From Tubiluchus corallicola (taxonomy: Eukaryota; Priapulida; Priapulimorpha; Priapulimorphida; Tubiluchidae), in assembly GCA_030141605.1 (NCBI GenBank), contig JAQGDQ010001239.1:1-52979 (forward strand): DNA of 52,979 nucleotides. The letters are read 5' to 3'. Shown piece by piece: positions 1 to 11,314 of this stretch. The position numbers and the translations under genes are program-made. The stretch's first letter is position 1. Every line of letters starts with the position of its first letter. The notes beneath the pieces were generated by a model that made no database searches, had not been told where the DNA came from, and saw only the letters and a list, made by a program, of their open reading frames with translations.

Positions 1-132
1 TAACAGTTACTATCGCAGTTTCGTGACACTGCAAACTGATCGTTTTTGCACCACATTGTCAGTTCTATATGTGCCCGTCGTAACAGTTACTATCGCAGTT
101 TCGTGACACTGCAAGCTGATCGTTTTTGCACC
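1..132 (-). repeat. Inverted partial copy of the 80-bp repeat found at 3901-4674
   Basis: One full 80-bp unit (1-80) and a truncated second (81-132) are the reverse complement of the array at 3901-4674. The window starts inside this array, so its true length is unknown. At about position 133 the unit breaks directly into the 27-bp minisatellite, with no unique spacer. The two inverted arrays bracket about 3.8 kb of other repeats. Confidence 0.9.
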
Positions 133-1450
133 CAGTAAGACATTAATAATTCACCATCCAGTAAGACATTAATAATTCACCATCCAGTAAGACATTAATA
201 ATTCACCATCCAGTAAGATATTAATAATTCACCATCCAGTAAGATATTAATAATTCTACCGACCAGTGACACATTAATACTTCTATCATTCAGTAAGGCA
301 TTAATATCTCTACTTTCAAGTAAGACGTTAATAACTCTAGCATCCAGTAAGACATCAATAACTCTAGTGTCAAGTAAGAAATTAATAATTCTAGCATCCA
401 GTGAGACATTAATAATTCTAGCATCCAGTGAGACATTAATAATTCTAGCACCCAGTAAGACATTAATAATTCACCATCCAGTAAGACATTAATAATTCAC
501 CATCCAGTAAGACATTAATAATTCACCATCCAGTAAGATATTAATAATTCTACCGACCAGTGACACATTAATACTTCTATCATTCAGTAAGGCATTAATA
601 TCTCTACTTTCAAGTAAGACGTTAATAACTCTAGTGTCAAGTAAGACATCAATAGTGTCAAGTAAGAAATTAATAATTCTAGCATCCAGTGAGACATTAA
701 TAATTCTAGCATCCAGTGAGACATTAATAATTCTAGCACCCAGTGAGACATTAATAATTCTAGCACCCAGTGAGACATTAATAATTCTAGCACCCAGTAA
801 GACATTAATAATTCTCGCATCCAGAGAGACATTAATAATTCTAGCACCCCGTAAGACATTAATAATTCTAGCACCCAGAGAGACATTAATAATTCTAGCA
901 CCCAGTGAGACATTAATAATTCTAGCACCCCGTAAGACATTAATAATTCTAGCAACCCGTAAGACATTAATAATTCTCGCATCCAGAGAGACATTAATAA
1001 TTCTAGCACCCAGTGAGACATTAATAATTCTCGCATCCAGAGAGACATTAATAATTCTAGCACCCAGTGAGACATTAATAATTCTAGCACCCAGTGAGAC
1101 ATTAATAATTCTAGCATCCAGTGAGACATTAATAATTCTAGCATCCAGTGAGACATTAATAATTCTAGCATCCAGTGAGACATTAATAATTCTAGCATCC
1201 AGTGATTCATTAATAATTCTAGCACCCAGTGAGACATTAATAATTTTAGCACCCAGTGAGACATTAATAATTCTAGCATCCAGTGAGACATTAATAATTC
1301 TAGCATCCAGTGAGACATTAATAATTCTAGCACCCAGTAAGACATTAATAATTCTAGCATCCAGAGAGACATTAATAATTCTAGCACCCAGTGAGACATT
1401 AATAATTCTAGCATCGAGTGAGACACCAATAATTCTAGCACCCAGTGAGG
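133..1450. repeat. Minisatellite of about 27 bp with a higher-order block
   Basis: About 48 units of the type cagtgagacattaataattc followed by tagca. Early units are more diverged. A block of about 294 bp (for example the taccgaccagtgac variant at 257 and again at 551) occurs twice, which is a higher-order repeat. Because 27 is divisible by three, both strands show long repetitive open frames. I regard these as by-products, since they have no flanking gene structure. Confidence 0.92.
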
Positions 1451-1508
1451 TGTATGTAATTATTTCTAAACATACGTTTACAGGTTCACTGACTGTCTAT
1501 ACTGACAC

Positions 1509-1859
1509 ACCAATAATACATTATGTTTAATTTCAGACGATGTAATCACATAGTAATGTTAGTTATTTTTCAACCTGAATATGCTCACAATAACTGAATA
1601 CGCAGTAAAGGAAAGCTGTGTTAAATAATGATTTTGATTAAATTGGTGATTAAATTATTATTTCAAAATTAAATGTTTGACGATGCAAGATTAAACTATC
1701 GTTGTGGGTAGAAGCCTAGTTAGGTGTGGCATCACGTGACCAGCTGATGTTCGACAAACCCATTCACTGCTTACTGTAGCGTACCAATAATACATTATGT
1801 TTAATTTCAGACGATGTAATCACATAGTAATGTTAGTTATTTTTCAACCTGAATATGCT
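1509..1859. repeat. Direct repeat of 77 bp, copies at 1509-1585 and 1783-1859
   Basis: The two 77-bp copies look identical by eye and are offset by 274 bp. The sequence between them is AT-rich and non-repetitive. The second copy runs straight into the tetranucleotide microsatellite. A recent segmental duplication, or two ends of one small element, would fit. Confidence 0.85.
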
Positions 1860-1870
1860 TACTTACTGAA

Positions 1871-1925
<55 letters not shown>

Positions 1926-2063
1926 CACTCACTCACTCACTCACTCACTCACTCACTCACTCACTCACTCACTCACTCACTCACTCACTCACTCACTCAC
2001 TCACTCACTCACTCACTCACTCACTCACTCACTCACTCACTCACTCACTCACTCACTCACTAC
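1860..2063. repeat. Compound (ACTT)n(ACTC)n microsatellite
   Basis: About 60 bp of pure ACTT units pass into about 140 bp of pure ACTC units with a single switch point. The purity suggests recent expansion. Confidence 0.97.
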
Positions 2064-2440
2064 TTACTTTACGAGTACTAACCCGCCTCGACGTTGCTTT
2101 ACTTCGGTGATCAGACGAGAACCCTTGTCATCAACGTAATTGTAACAACCGGTATTTTCAACGCCGTAATTGTGTATAAGCAGATGCTCGTGATATACAA
2201 GAATTGCAAACTTGCTACATAGGAACATGTACTAATGCGTATAAATTGTCCTCAAATACCAGTAAAGTCCACACTAAGTTTCGTTTATTAATAATCAGTA
2301 TACAAATCAGTAACAACAGTATACAAACATGTTTAATATTAGCTTCCACGTGTTCCCATTTGCCAGCAGGATGGCGCAACTTTTGCCATCGCCGTAATTA
2401 TCCGGTTGGCCATCTGCTACGTCCCAAGAAGCAAAAAGAG
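2064..2440. other. No recognisable gene; AT-rich spacer
   Basis: An open frame of 83 codons at 2204-2455 lacks splice signals, family motifs or a composition different from its surroundings. I see nothing else to annotate. Confidence 0.5.
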
Positions 2441-3130
2441 CACTTTTATTTTTAATAGTTTTCATTAATTTCTATTTATGAGAGTAGAGTACAGTAAGCA
2501 GAAAAGTTCTTTTCTAACATTATTTTTCCCTCTCCTTGTTTGCCTTCTTGTATATGATTCTACATTATCACTTTCGCCATCTAGCGTTAGTTAGAGACAC
2601 TTTCATATTTAATAGCTTACATTAATTTCATTTCCTTATTGTGCAACTTATGAGAGCAGAGTACAGTAGGACAGCACAGTTTTTTTTCTAATTTGTTTGA
2701 CTTTTCAGATTTGGTTCTACATTGTCACTTTCGCCATCTAGCGTTAGTTAGAGACACTTTCATATTTATTAGTTTACATTAATTTCAATTTATGAGAGTA
2801 AAGTACTATGAGAGTAAAGTACAGTAGACACCAGCACAGTTTTTTCTAATTTGCTTGCCTTTTCAGATTTGGTTCTACATTGTCACTTTCGCCATCTAGC
2901 GTTAGTTAGAGACACCTTCATATTTAATAGGTTACATTAATTTCACTTCCTGATTGTGCAATTTCTGAGATGAGAATATCAACACAAACATAAAAAAATA
3001 CTGGAAAAAAACTGTGTTGTGTCTACTATACATTGAACACATTGAAATGTAGTGTCTCTAACCAGCACTAGATGGCGAAAGTGACCATGTAGAACCAGAG
3101 TAGAGTACTGTAAAAACTATTAATTAAAGT
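2441..3130. repeat. Diverged repeats of about 150-170 bp carrying cgccatctagcg, the last copy inverted
   Basis: Plus-strand copies centre on 2575, 2732 and 2890 (cactttcgccatctagcgtt followed by agttagagacac). A fourth copy at about 3045-3115 is in the opposite orientation (gtgtctctaaccagcactag, then atggcgaaag). Each copy also carries a gagagtagagtacagtag-like segment. The shared AGATGGCG core resembles the conserved half of a CTCF site. Confidence 0.75.
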
Positions 3131-3419
3131 GTCTTTTAACATGTTTTCCGTGTATAGAAACTGTGTTCTCGAACTCTATTTATCGCCAATGATAATTCCA
3201 GATGTAGTGGTCCAGCTTTTGTTTGAATTTTAATAAATAAATTATATATTATATAGTTGCCTGTCGTGAAGAAACTATCGCAACACACTGATTTTGTTCA
3301 AATATAATAATAGTTTATTAACAAAAGCTCAAAAAACTCAAAAACGTACACAATGAAAAAACAACGTATGCAAAAGTGACAAGTTTGATTCGAAGAATCG
3401 TGATTAAATAAATGAAAAT
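3131..3419. other. AT-rich spacer with no feature seen
   Basis: The sequence is A/T-dominated and has no open frame or repeat structure that I can support. Confidence 0.5.
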
Positions 3420-3650
3420 GAAATTAATGCACTATTCAATTGATTAAATACGAATAAGAAAAAGTAAGCCAAAGAATTAAACAATACATCAGTGGTGAAA
3501 TTAATGCACTAGTCAATTGATTAAATACGAATCAGAAAAAGTAAGCCAACGAATTAAACAATACATCAGTGGTGAAATTAATGCACTAGTCAATTGATTA
3601 AATACGAATCAGAAAAAGTAAGCCAACGAATTAAACAATACATCAGTGGA
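3420..3650. repeat. 77-bp tandem repeat, three copies
   Basis: Units start at 3420, 3497 and 3574 (gaaattaatgcact...). Copies two and three are nearly identical and copy one differs at a few positions. Confidence 0.93.
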
Positions 3651-3900
3651 GTATCTTAGGCCTAATAATAAACAAATTATACGTGATATAGTGAAAAAAT
3701 AACAAACACCAAATGTATCTGTAAAAACTGGGCCAAAAAATTTTTAAAATACTTAATGAAAGTAAGTGACTTTCATTAAATATCATCAACAAACAATTTG
3801 AAAAAAACAAGCTTTTACGTAATATGATAACGTAAAATGTACATTATGCAAAAAATTTACATTATACAAAAAATCATGTGATTACATATATAAATGATTT
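3651..3900. other. AT-rich spacer between arrays
   Basis: No coding signal or clear repeat is visible. It separates the 77-bp array from the 80-bp array. Confidence 0.5.
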
Positions 3901-4674
3901 TAGAAACTGCAATAGTAACTGTTACGACGGGCACATATAGAACTGACAACGTGGCGCAAAAACGATCAGCTTGCAGTGTTACGAAACTGCGATAGTAACT
4001 GTTACGACGGGCACATATAGAACTGACAATGTGGTGCAAAAACGATCAGTTTGCAGTGTTACGAACCTGCGATAGCAACTGTTACGACGGGCACATATAG
4101 AACAGACAATGTGGTGCAAAAACGATCAGTTTGCAGTGTTACGAAACTGCGATAGTAACTGTTACGACGGGCACATATAGAATTGACAATGTGGTGCAAA
4201 AACGATCAGCTTGCAGTGTCACGAAACTGCGATAGTAACTGTTACGACGGGCACATACAGAACTGACAATGTGGTGCAAAAACGATCAGTTTGCAGTGTC
4301 ACGAAACTGCGATAGTAACTGTTACGACGTGCACATATAGAACTGACAATGTGGTGCAAAAACGATCAGTTTGCAGTGTCACGAAACTGCGATAGTAACT
4401 GTTACGACGGGCACATAAAGAACTGACAATGTGGTGCAAAAACGATCAGTTTGCAGTGTCACGAAACTGCGATAGTAACTGTTACGACGGGCACATATAG
4501 AACTGACAATGTGGTGCAAAAACGATCAGTTTGCAGTGTCACGAAACTGCGATAGTAACTGTTACGACGGGCACATATAGAACTGACAATGTGGTGCAAA
4601 AACGATCAGTTTGCAGTGTCACGAAACTGCGATAGCAACTGTTACGACGGGCACATATAGAACTGACAGACGCA
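3901..4674 (+). repeat. 80-bp tandem repeat, about 9.6 copies
   Basis: The string gttacgacgg recurs at 3921, 4001, 4081, 4161, 4241, 4321, 4401, 4481, 4561 and 4641, an exact 80-bp register. Point differences are scattered, with more in the first copies. The same unit appears inverted at 1-132. Confidence 0.97.
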
Positions 4675-4805
4675 ACATAGCCTAAACGTCAATTGTACAA
4701 AAAAGTGAAAATTATTTGTAAACTTTTAATCCATTTTTGAATCAGCCAAAAACATCGAAACCATTTTGTTTCTTTGCTTAAAAAACGGCAAATTAAGTCT
4801 TTCCA

Positions 4806-5168
4806 TTATTTTTGCACCACTTTGTTTTGATGGGGGAGGGGGGATAGTACTAACAAATCATATAAAACACCACAAACGCCACCAGTAACCATTCCGCTTC
4901 TCTCGCAAATCATCACGTTGCTTTTGCTACGATGCTCGTCAGATCTTGCGACATTAATTTTATGCACAGGTAAAAACAGCAATGTCTTCGTGCGCTGACA
5001 ACACCATTCTCTGAGCGAATTTTCAAAGATCTGTGAAAGTAATGATAAACATGACGTCACCGCTGCAGCTTCTGAGTGGGTAAGGACCTGACGCTGATTA
5101 AACGTCTTCGGCCAGGCCCAGGGGTGTTTCTTTTTTGGTAACGCTTGCAGCTTGACCTTTTGCTCCAT
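4806..5168 (-). CDS. Uncertain open frame of 120 codons, no recognised family
   Basis: This is one of the longest frames not made of repeats. It begins MEQKVKLQALPKKK at 5168 in a stretch richer in G+C than its flanks. It has three Lys in a row near the start and a hydrophobic patch near the C-terminus (GGVCGVLYDLLVLS), but no domain that I know. Several internal GT sites could be donors, so it might be a first exon read through into an intron, or simply chance. No poly(A) signal or promoter supports it. Confidence 0.15.
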   Translation of the reverse strand: MEQKVKLQALPKKKHPWAWPKTFNQRQVLTHSEAAAVTSCLSLLSQIFENSLREWCCQRTKTLLFLPVHKINVARSDEHRSKSNVMICERSGMVTGGVCGVLYDLLVLSPLPHQNKVVQK

Positions 5169-5589
5169 CTTACGGGCGCAAACACTAAGAAAACGTCATT
5201 CTCTTATTTTAAACCTGACTGTGTGGCTGGTTGCATCGCCGACTGCTTTTCCAGACTGGCTAACTAAATTGCAACAATATAAAGACAATGCAATCATTCA
5301 TTTTTCAAACAACTACAGAACAGAGAACGTTAATTAAATCTTGATTATTACACAATTGTTTCAAAGTTAACCACAGAATCAAACACGTAACTCTTCCGAC
5401 GATGAGTCAATATTATAAATTGTAAAACAACGAAAAACTAATTTAGCGGTACAACGCAGTCAAAAAATGCAAACATGGCCGCTTGGTTAGCTGTTTATCT
5501 ATTTATTGGTAAAAAACAACATATCATAACTTCCGTGAAAGTTTTCGTGTAGCGCAATATCAAAATAAGTTGACAACTTTCAAAAGCTC
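5169..5589. other. No feature supported
   Basis: Mixed AT-rich sequence. Short frames here have no motif or splice context. Confidence 0.4.
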
Positions 5590-5717
5590 TTACTATTACA
5601 GTAGCATGGGCTGTGAGGCATTGTCAGCTGTACAAAAATGCGTTGTCTGGTACACCTAACCTTTGACCTTTTCACAGTCATCATCATTAGCTGGAACTTT
5701 GATAAAAGGCTTATATT
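5590..5717 (+). repeat. Dispersed repeat A (inverted partner at 43131-43251)
   Basis: It shares catgggctgtgaggc, then gcgttgtctggtacacctaa and cctttgaccttttcac, with the reverse complement of 43131-43251. The homology runs on through aagttccagc and aataagcctttt-type segments. Identity is partial, so these are old copies of one family. Both copies hold a DR1-like AGGTCAAAGGTTA. Confidence 0.7.
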
Positions 5718-5914
5718 AACAGAAAAAACCTAAGGTCAAACTGATATTTTTGAAAGGGTTCCTTTCAAAAAAAAAACCATATGTGTTAACTGGTAATTAA
5801 ACTCAAGTGAGATATTTTATGCACATTAGACATATGTTAGACGTTAAAGGAAAACCGGATGATTGTGTAAACACGAGTTCAGAATAAAGAATGCTCTAAA
5901 TATTAAAAATTACA

Positions 5915-6087
5915 ATAGCTTATTTTAAATCAAAGCTTAGATTAAATAATAATTACCTCGGATAGTGAAATTTCGTTAAAAACTTTTAAAGCTACACGCG
6001 GCTCAATGAGTCTACTAAGATTGGCAGCGGTGCCTTTTTGTCACATTCGCGTGGTCGATAAATAGAAGGCGGTACCGTGATAAGCAT
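5915..6087 (+). repeat. Dispersed repeat B ending in a microsatellite (partner at 37860-38045, minus)
   Basis: Homology with the minus-strand copy inside lectin intron 1 starts near ttttaaatcaaagctta and continues through gctcaatgagtctactaaga (gctcagtgaacctactaaga in the partner), ggcagcggtgcc and gcggtaccgtgataagcatg. In this copy the end abuts the (CATA)n tract, as in retroposons with simple-repeat tails. Confidence 0.75.
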
Positions 6088-6165
6088 GATCATACATACA
6101 TACATACATACATACATACATACATACATACATACATACATACATACATACATACACACACGCGC

Positions 6166-6196
<31 letters not shown>

Positions 6197-6197
6197 T
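6088..6197. repeat. Compound (CATA)n/(CA)n microsatellite
   Basis: About 65 bp of CATA units are followed by about 40 bp of CA. It lies directly at the end of dispersed repeat B. Confidence 0.97.
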
Positions 6198-7060
6198 GCA
6201 TGCATATACATACGTATAATTACATAATAATATTGTTAATACATTTTTACCACACGTGTAATTAAATGTGTACTCACGTTAGGAATTTCAAGTCACATCA
6301 TACTATTGAGGCAGCCAGGATAGATACGTTGACCCAATATGTACGATTAGGTGCAAAACAGTTCCTACGTGGGTTATACATTCTAATCGCACTTGAATGG
6401 TCAGTGGTCACTACACTGTAACTCGTCGCCCGCCCAGGGCCACTAGCCTTGTGAGTTTGGCGGTCCTAACTTGCAAAGCTTACGAGTTATCAATTGTTAA
6501 AGTTGCTTGGAATAAATAATAATTGGGAAGCAAACTTTTCGGGAAGCAAAAGGTCAAACAGCTTTATTAGCTAGACCCCTCAAAGACGAATACTTGTCAC
6601 TTGTTTGCAGAATGAGAAAAGATTCACCTGTTGCAAATACACCTGTAAGCAAGTGAAAAGTTTGTCTTTATTGACAGCCTAAGAGATGGGAAACTTGGTG
6701 CTAAACTTTATATATAAGATGTTATTAAAAAAAGAGAAGAGAAACATGATTGCAAATAACTTTAACTTACACAGTTATACTATATTTGTTTACCACATAC
6801 TGTATTTTTTGTATTACGATGTTCTGTACTGTAAACAATGCTGCACGTTTAAACAATAAGGTTGAAGAACTATATATATGTATATGTACGTGGCGCCATC
6901 TGTTGTCAATTTATGCAACTTTAACCCAGTACTTACAAACTATTAATTTCTGTTCTTACTGTTGTTAGTTTTTCTTGCATTATTATCAGTGTTTCTCCTA
7001 AGTTTAAGCTGTTTCTTCCTATGTAGAGGATTAATGATTTGATTTTCTCTTTTGTTTTTG
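6198..7060. other. No gene recognised
   Basis: A tggcgccatctgttg motif at about 6891-6905 resembles those in other repeats of the window. Frames of up to 72 codons have no support. Confidence 0.4.
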
Positions 7061-7064
7061 AACC

Positions 7065-7135
7065 ATCATTGCTAGTGGTCACAGCATCGACTTGTAAACT
7101 AAGAGTTCTTGGTTCAAATTCAGGCTGTACCCCTA
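7065..7135 (+). repeat. tRNA-like SINE head (Thr-like), candidate
   Basis: A box A-like tagtggtcacagcatc at 7073 is followed 38 nt later by a good box B, ggttcaaattc (7111). Between them cttgtaaac would be a Thr(UGU)-type anticodon loop. The stems do not pair well enough for a working tRNA gene, so a tRNA-derived SINE or tRNA pseudogene is the better reading. Confidence 0.35.
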
Positions 7136-7237
7136 CAGTTTTCTTTCAGCCGAGTTTGGTTTCAAAATTTAACAATAGTAAGTTTATTTTATAACAATCA
7201 TGAATTTATTGCATCATCAGTTGTAAAGTTCTTACAT

Positions 7238-7284
7238 AAAAGAGAGAGGGGGAGAGAGAGAAAGAAAGAGAGAGAGAGAGAGAG

Positions 7285-7365
<81 letters not shown>
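7238..7365. repeat. (GA)n microsatellite
   Basis: A purine-only tract that is nearly pure GA from 7288 on. It yields Arg/Glu and Ser/Leu frames that should not be annotated. Confidence 0.97.
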
Positions 7366-7370
<5 letters not shown>

Positions 7371-7648
7371 CTTGGCGGCCAAGGTCAACGTATCAAAACA
7401 TACACTATACTACAGTCACGTAGACATACAGTTATGGTTGTTGATTGTTTAGAACTCAAATACCTGAAGTACTGAAATGTTAGCTGGACCAACTACTGTG
7501 TTACTCTACTAGACTTACAACTGTGCTAGAGACCTACAACTGGGCTACTGTATTACGCTGTACGACGCGTTTCTAATTCTGAGAACACTGATTGGCTAAA
7601 GACTTCACCCTTTCTTGTTAAAATAGACCCGTCCGAAACCATTTCGAG

Positions 7649-7656
7649 TATAAAAG
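7649..7656 (+). promoter_or_regulatory. TATA box with a possible first exon and donor behind it
   Basis: TATAAAAG is followed by a possible start region (acagtctcctt, about 7674) and then by a strong splice donor in gacgtaagtag (GT at about 7698). This could be the start of a spliced transcript with a very short leader exon, or the U3/R part of a solo LTR (a TG...CA pair at about 7479 and 8110 is possible but I see no clear target duplication). No downstream exon could be assigned. Confidence 0.25.
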
Positions 7657-7959
7657 AACTGGACAACTGAGATACAGTCTCCTTAGTTTTTGAGCGACGT
7701 AAGTAGATAGTGTGAATTTATTTAATATCTTGTAATGAATATCATTTATTTTTCTCGTTGTGTTTTGATATTGTTTATTGTTGAGTATTGTGCATATCTT
7801 AAGTGATCTTTATAATTATTAATGAGTGCTGTAATGTAGTTTACATTATCTAAGGTAAGAAAATGTTTTTTTTAAACTTTCAACATGGCAGACACGTGCA
7901 TCTATGTGCGTATGTACCTATGCGGCTTTAGTTTTGTTTGCTAATTCTTGGATATTTAG

Positions 7960-8085
7960 ATATCTTTATATATATTTTGATATATAAAATTTTGATAATA
8001 TATATTATAAAATATAAATAAATAATATTTATATATATATAAATATAGATAATATTAAATATATATAAGAAAAGTGACTATTCAT
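7960..8085. repeat. AT-only low-complexity tract
   Basis: A run of TATA/ATAT/AAT combinations with almost no G or C. Confidence 0.85.
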
Positions 8086-8169
8086 AATATATTATTCCCT
8101 AATTGTTACAGGAAGCTTTTAGTTTCAATTTTAATTTGATTCCAAATATTATAGTCCTTAATTTTACAA

Positions 8170-8632
8170 ATTCAAACTGCGAAGTCCGTAACTGACGTGT
8201 CCGCATCCGCAAAACGCGGATTGACTGAAATTTGAAAATCCGCGTCACATAATCCGTAAAAATATAAGCAAACACTACTTATGGTAATGGTGTTAAAACC
8301 GCTTTTTGTATGAAGTTATAATCACCATTCAATAATAAATTAAGAGGCCAGACCACGTAAAGCAATTTTGCCCAACATCATACCCAACACACCCACCACA
8401 AACCATAAAATGTTGGAGCAAAAAACTATAATATTTGTAATTGTAAGGAATGTTTTGCGTTGGAAATTTTCCATGCGTGGTTTTTGCGCACTGAAATTTC
8501 GCGTAAAATCCCAATTTTTGACATTAAAAATCCGCATATCTGTAAATGATACAGTATCCTTAATCCGCAATTTCGCATAATATGCGGACACCGCATCCGC
8601 ATTGCAGATCAGCTATCCGCCCATCTCTACTG
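8170..8632. mobile_element. Possible degenerate DNA-transposon fragment rich in tccgcatccgc motifs
   Basis: Several CpG-containing segments (gtccgcatccgcaaaacgcg, tatgcggacaccgcatccgc) occur as inverted relatives near both ends, and the right end reads atccgcccatctcta. That style is common in nonautonomous hAT-like elements. I do not see a matching tagagatggg at the left, so the boundaries are uncertain. The overlapping frames on both strands are not genes. Confidence 0.3.
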
Positions 8633-8707
8633 CATGTAAAATTTAAGGCTGATTTTCGAAAAAAAATAAATGAATAGGCCTACAATTTGTTCCATTTTTA
8701 ACCCACT

Positions 8708-8822
8708 TATACTATTACGAATTTTATAATTTCTTTATACTATTACGAATTTTATAATTTCTTTATACCATTACGAATTTTATAATTTCTTTATACTATT
8801 ACGAATTTTATAATTTCTTTCT
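8708..8822. repeat. 28-bp tandem repeat, four copies
   Basis: The unit tatactattacgaattttat followed by aatttctt repeats with one substitution in copy three. Confidence 0.95.
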
Positions 8823-9062
8823 TCGCTTCTTATACTGTTATTTCCGTTATGCTGAACATCAGTGTGTTTAGTCAATAATAAAGACGTCTTTTTTACTTTT
8901 GATCCATTTGTGGCAAATTTAAACTAACACTAGACAAATCTGCGTTAATTTAGTTTGCAATAGAAGTAAATGCAGTGCTAAGACAGGCATTAATTTATTT
9001 CCTTGTTATACACGTTTAAGATAAGAAAATTTGCTAACAATTTAGTACTTTTTCTTCAAAAA

Positions 9063-9735
9063 TGTTCAAATGTAAACAACTGTTTTTCCTGCGCATGAGC
9101 AGTAGACGTTTAGAGCTCAAGTCTTTCAAAATATTGAAATGTAAACAACTGTTTTTCCTGCGCATGAGCAGTAGACGTTTAGCGCTCAAGTCTTTAAAAT
9201 ATTGAAATGTAAACGGCTGTTTTTCCTGCGCATGAGCAGTAGACGTTTAGAGCTCAAGTCTTTAAAAATATTGAAATGTAAACAACTGTTTTTCCTGCGC
9301 ATGAGCAGTAGACGTTTAGAGCTCAAGTCTTTAAAAATATTGAAATGTAAACAACTGTTTTTCCTGCGCATGAGCAGTAGACGTTTAGAGCTCAAGTCTT
9401 TAAAATATTGAAATGTAAACAACTGTTTTTCCTGCGCATGAGCAGTAGACGTTTAGAGCTCAAGTCTTTAAAATATTGAAATGTAAACAACTGTTTTTCC
9501 TGCGCATGAGCAGTAGACGTTTAGAGCTCAAGTCTTTAAAATATTGAAATGTAAACGGCTGTTTTTCCTGCGCATGAGCAGTAGACGTTTAGAGCTCAAG
9601 TCTTTAAAAATAGTCAAATTGTAAACAACTGTTTTTCCTGCGCATGAGCAGTAGACGTTTAGAGCTCAAGTCTTTAAAAATAGTCAAATTGTAAACAACT
9701 GTTTTTCCTGCGCATGAGCAGTAGACGTTTAGAGC
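9063..9735. repeat. 68-bp tandem repeat, ten copies, each with tgcgcatgagc
   Basis: Ten copies of cctgcgcatgagcagtagac are spaced about 68-70 bp. Copies differ mainly in the linker (attgaaatg or agtcaaattg) and at aacaactg/aacggctg. The conserved core contains TGCGCATGAGCA, close to the palindromic NRF-1 site TGCGCATGCGCA. It is followed by a gagctc palindrome. Confidence 0.95.
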
Positions 9736-10739
9736 TGCTACTGTTGTAGCATTTCGGCCAGTTTTTGTCCTTTATAATTAGTTCGGTATTTCTGTATATT
9801 TGACTCTGTTTGCTTTGACCTTTCTCACCACACTTCAACTTCTTTACATGAAAACGCTTAGGAATAAAAATGAGTAAAAATTCGACAGCCAGTGACCCAG
9901 AAACGTTTGTACAGGGTGTCGCAAAAGAAACGGCGTAGTAGAAATATTCTAACGAGCTGAAAAGGGCTGATCAAATAACATGGAAGCGTGTTTGTTCACG
10001 TGTGCGAAATAAAAATGATTCTATTTCTATTGTTTGACTGTCTTAACAATTAGTTATAAATCTACGGATTGACGATTTTTTATTAAAATTTTTACCTCCA
10101 CCCTGTGAAGCAAAAATGGCTTTATCAGCTGGCTTCATACTGAGTCTGGTAAATAAATTTTCAGTGTCATAAAGAAGCCAATCTTCATGCTGTAGAAAAA
10201 ACAGCACAGTTAAAAATGTTGGTGTTCATATTTAAATTACGCGTTTATGATTGAACTCTCAAATGGCTGTTTAAGATAAGTGCTGATTTTTGTAAGAAAA
10301 TTAAGTAGCCCTTGATGTGTTTTTTACTTTTCGTTATCAGTGACACGTCTGCCAAAAAAACGAAAATTTGCTATTTCCGATAAATGTACATAAAAAATAT
10401 CATAAGCTGTTTTGCGTAAAGAAATATTAACAGCTCGGGCTTTTGTTCTATTAAAGAATGCGCAGGTAATTTTTTCTAGTCCATCCTGTATCATGTTTAT
10501 TGTTCAAAGCGTTTGCTCATCAATATAATGCATTTGCATTGTGGTCCAAGTTTTTCCAATCAAATATACATTGTTAAAAGTAATTAACAGTGGCACATTT
10601 TGTTGTAAAAATTTGTAAATTCTTGTAATATGAATGAAAGATTCCTTAAATCTCACTAATTGAATCTCACTTTCGTTGCAATAAACTAAATTACAACAAA
10701 TTTTATATAATTTTTATTAAAAAGGGAAAATATGATTTT
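9736..10739. other. About 1 kb with no recognised gene
   Basis: AT-rich single-copy-looking sequence. I found no motif-bearing frame and no tandem structure. Confidence 0.45.
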
Positions 10740-11110
10740 ATTGTTTATCGCAAAAAAATTTCCACACAAAGTCATATTACTTAGTATATAAGCTTACATG
10801 ATTGACGAACACTGTGCTAACTAGAAAATGAAATTCTAAATAATTTAAAATGTTTCCACCAACTGTTAAGACGGCATTGAAGCGCCTTCCCAGTGTGCAC
10901 CACTGATTCACCAAAAACACATTATTGATCCTATTGACAACACAAAGTAATTTATACATTTGTTTAGCTAGTGGAGTGTCCTATTCTTCAAAGTTTACCC
11001 AATGTTATCTAAACTTTATTCAAATGTCTTGCCTTTGAAGTTTCAAGTTTTATACAGCATTACTGCTTATATAGGTTTTGTGCACAATAAAGTAGCATGT
11101 AAGTGATAAG
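10740..11110 (+). repeat. Dispersed repeat C, copy 1 (partner at 20260-20660)
   Basis: Colinear similarity to 20260-20660 in the same orientation includes atattacttag, aatttaaaatgttt, gtgcaccactgattcaccaa (gtgcgccactcactagccaa in the partner), ttattgaca, agtaattta, aatgttat and gtagcatgtaagtg. The diverged match extends about 370 bp, so this is an old interspersed family, not a gene. Confidence 0.7.
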
Positions 11111-11314
11111 AAATTTAAAAATTAAGATAATTTATTCCTATTTTTAAATTAATTTCTTTTTTCTTGCTGACAACGTGCAATTGAAACGTTGATTTTTTTT
11201 TTATTAAAAATGATATAAAGTTCCCTGATATCGTGAGACATTTATCAAACTCATGCCATTGTTCTTATTAAGAAATTGAAAACTATGACACCATAATAAG
11301 AAAGATAACTATAT

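Noticed and set aside
634-1530. Long frames on both strands over the first minisatellite
   Set aside because: Unit length of 27 bp keeps frames open on both strands; there are no splice or promoter signals.
1-5000. CRISPR-like direct repeats with spacers
   Set aside because: Units are contiguous with no unique spacers, and the DNA is eukaryotic.
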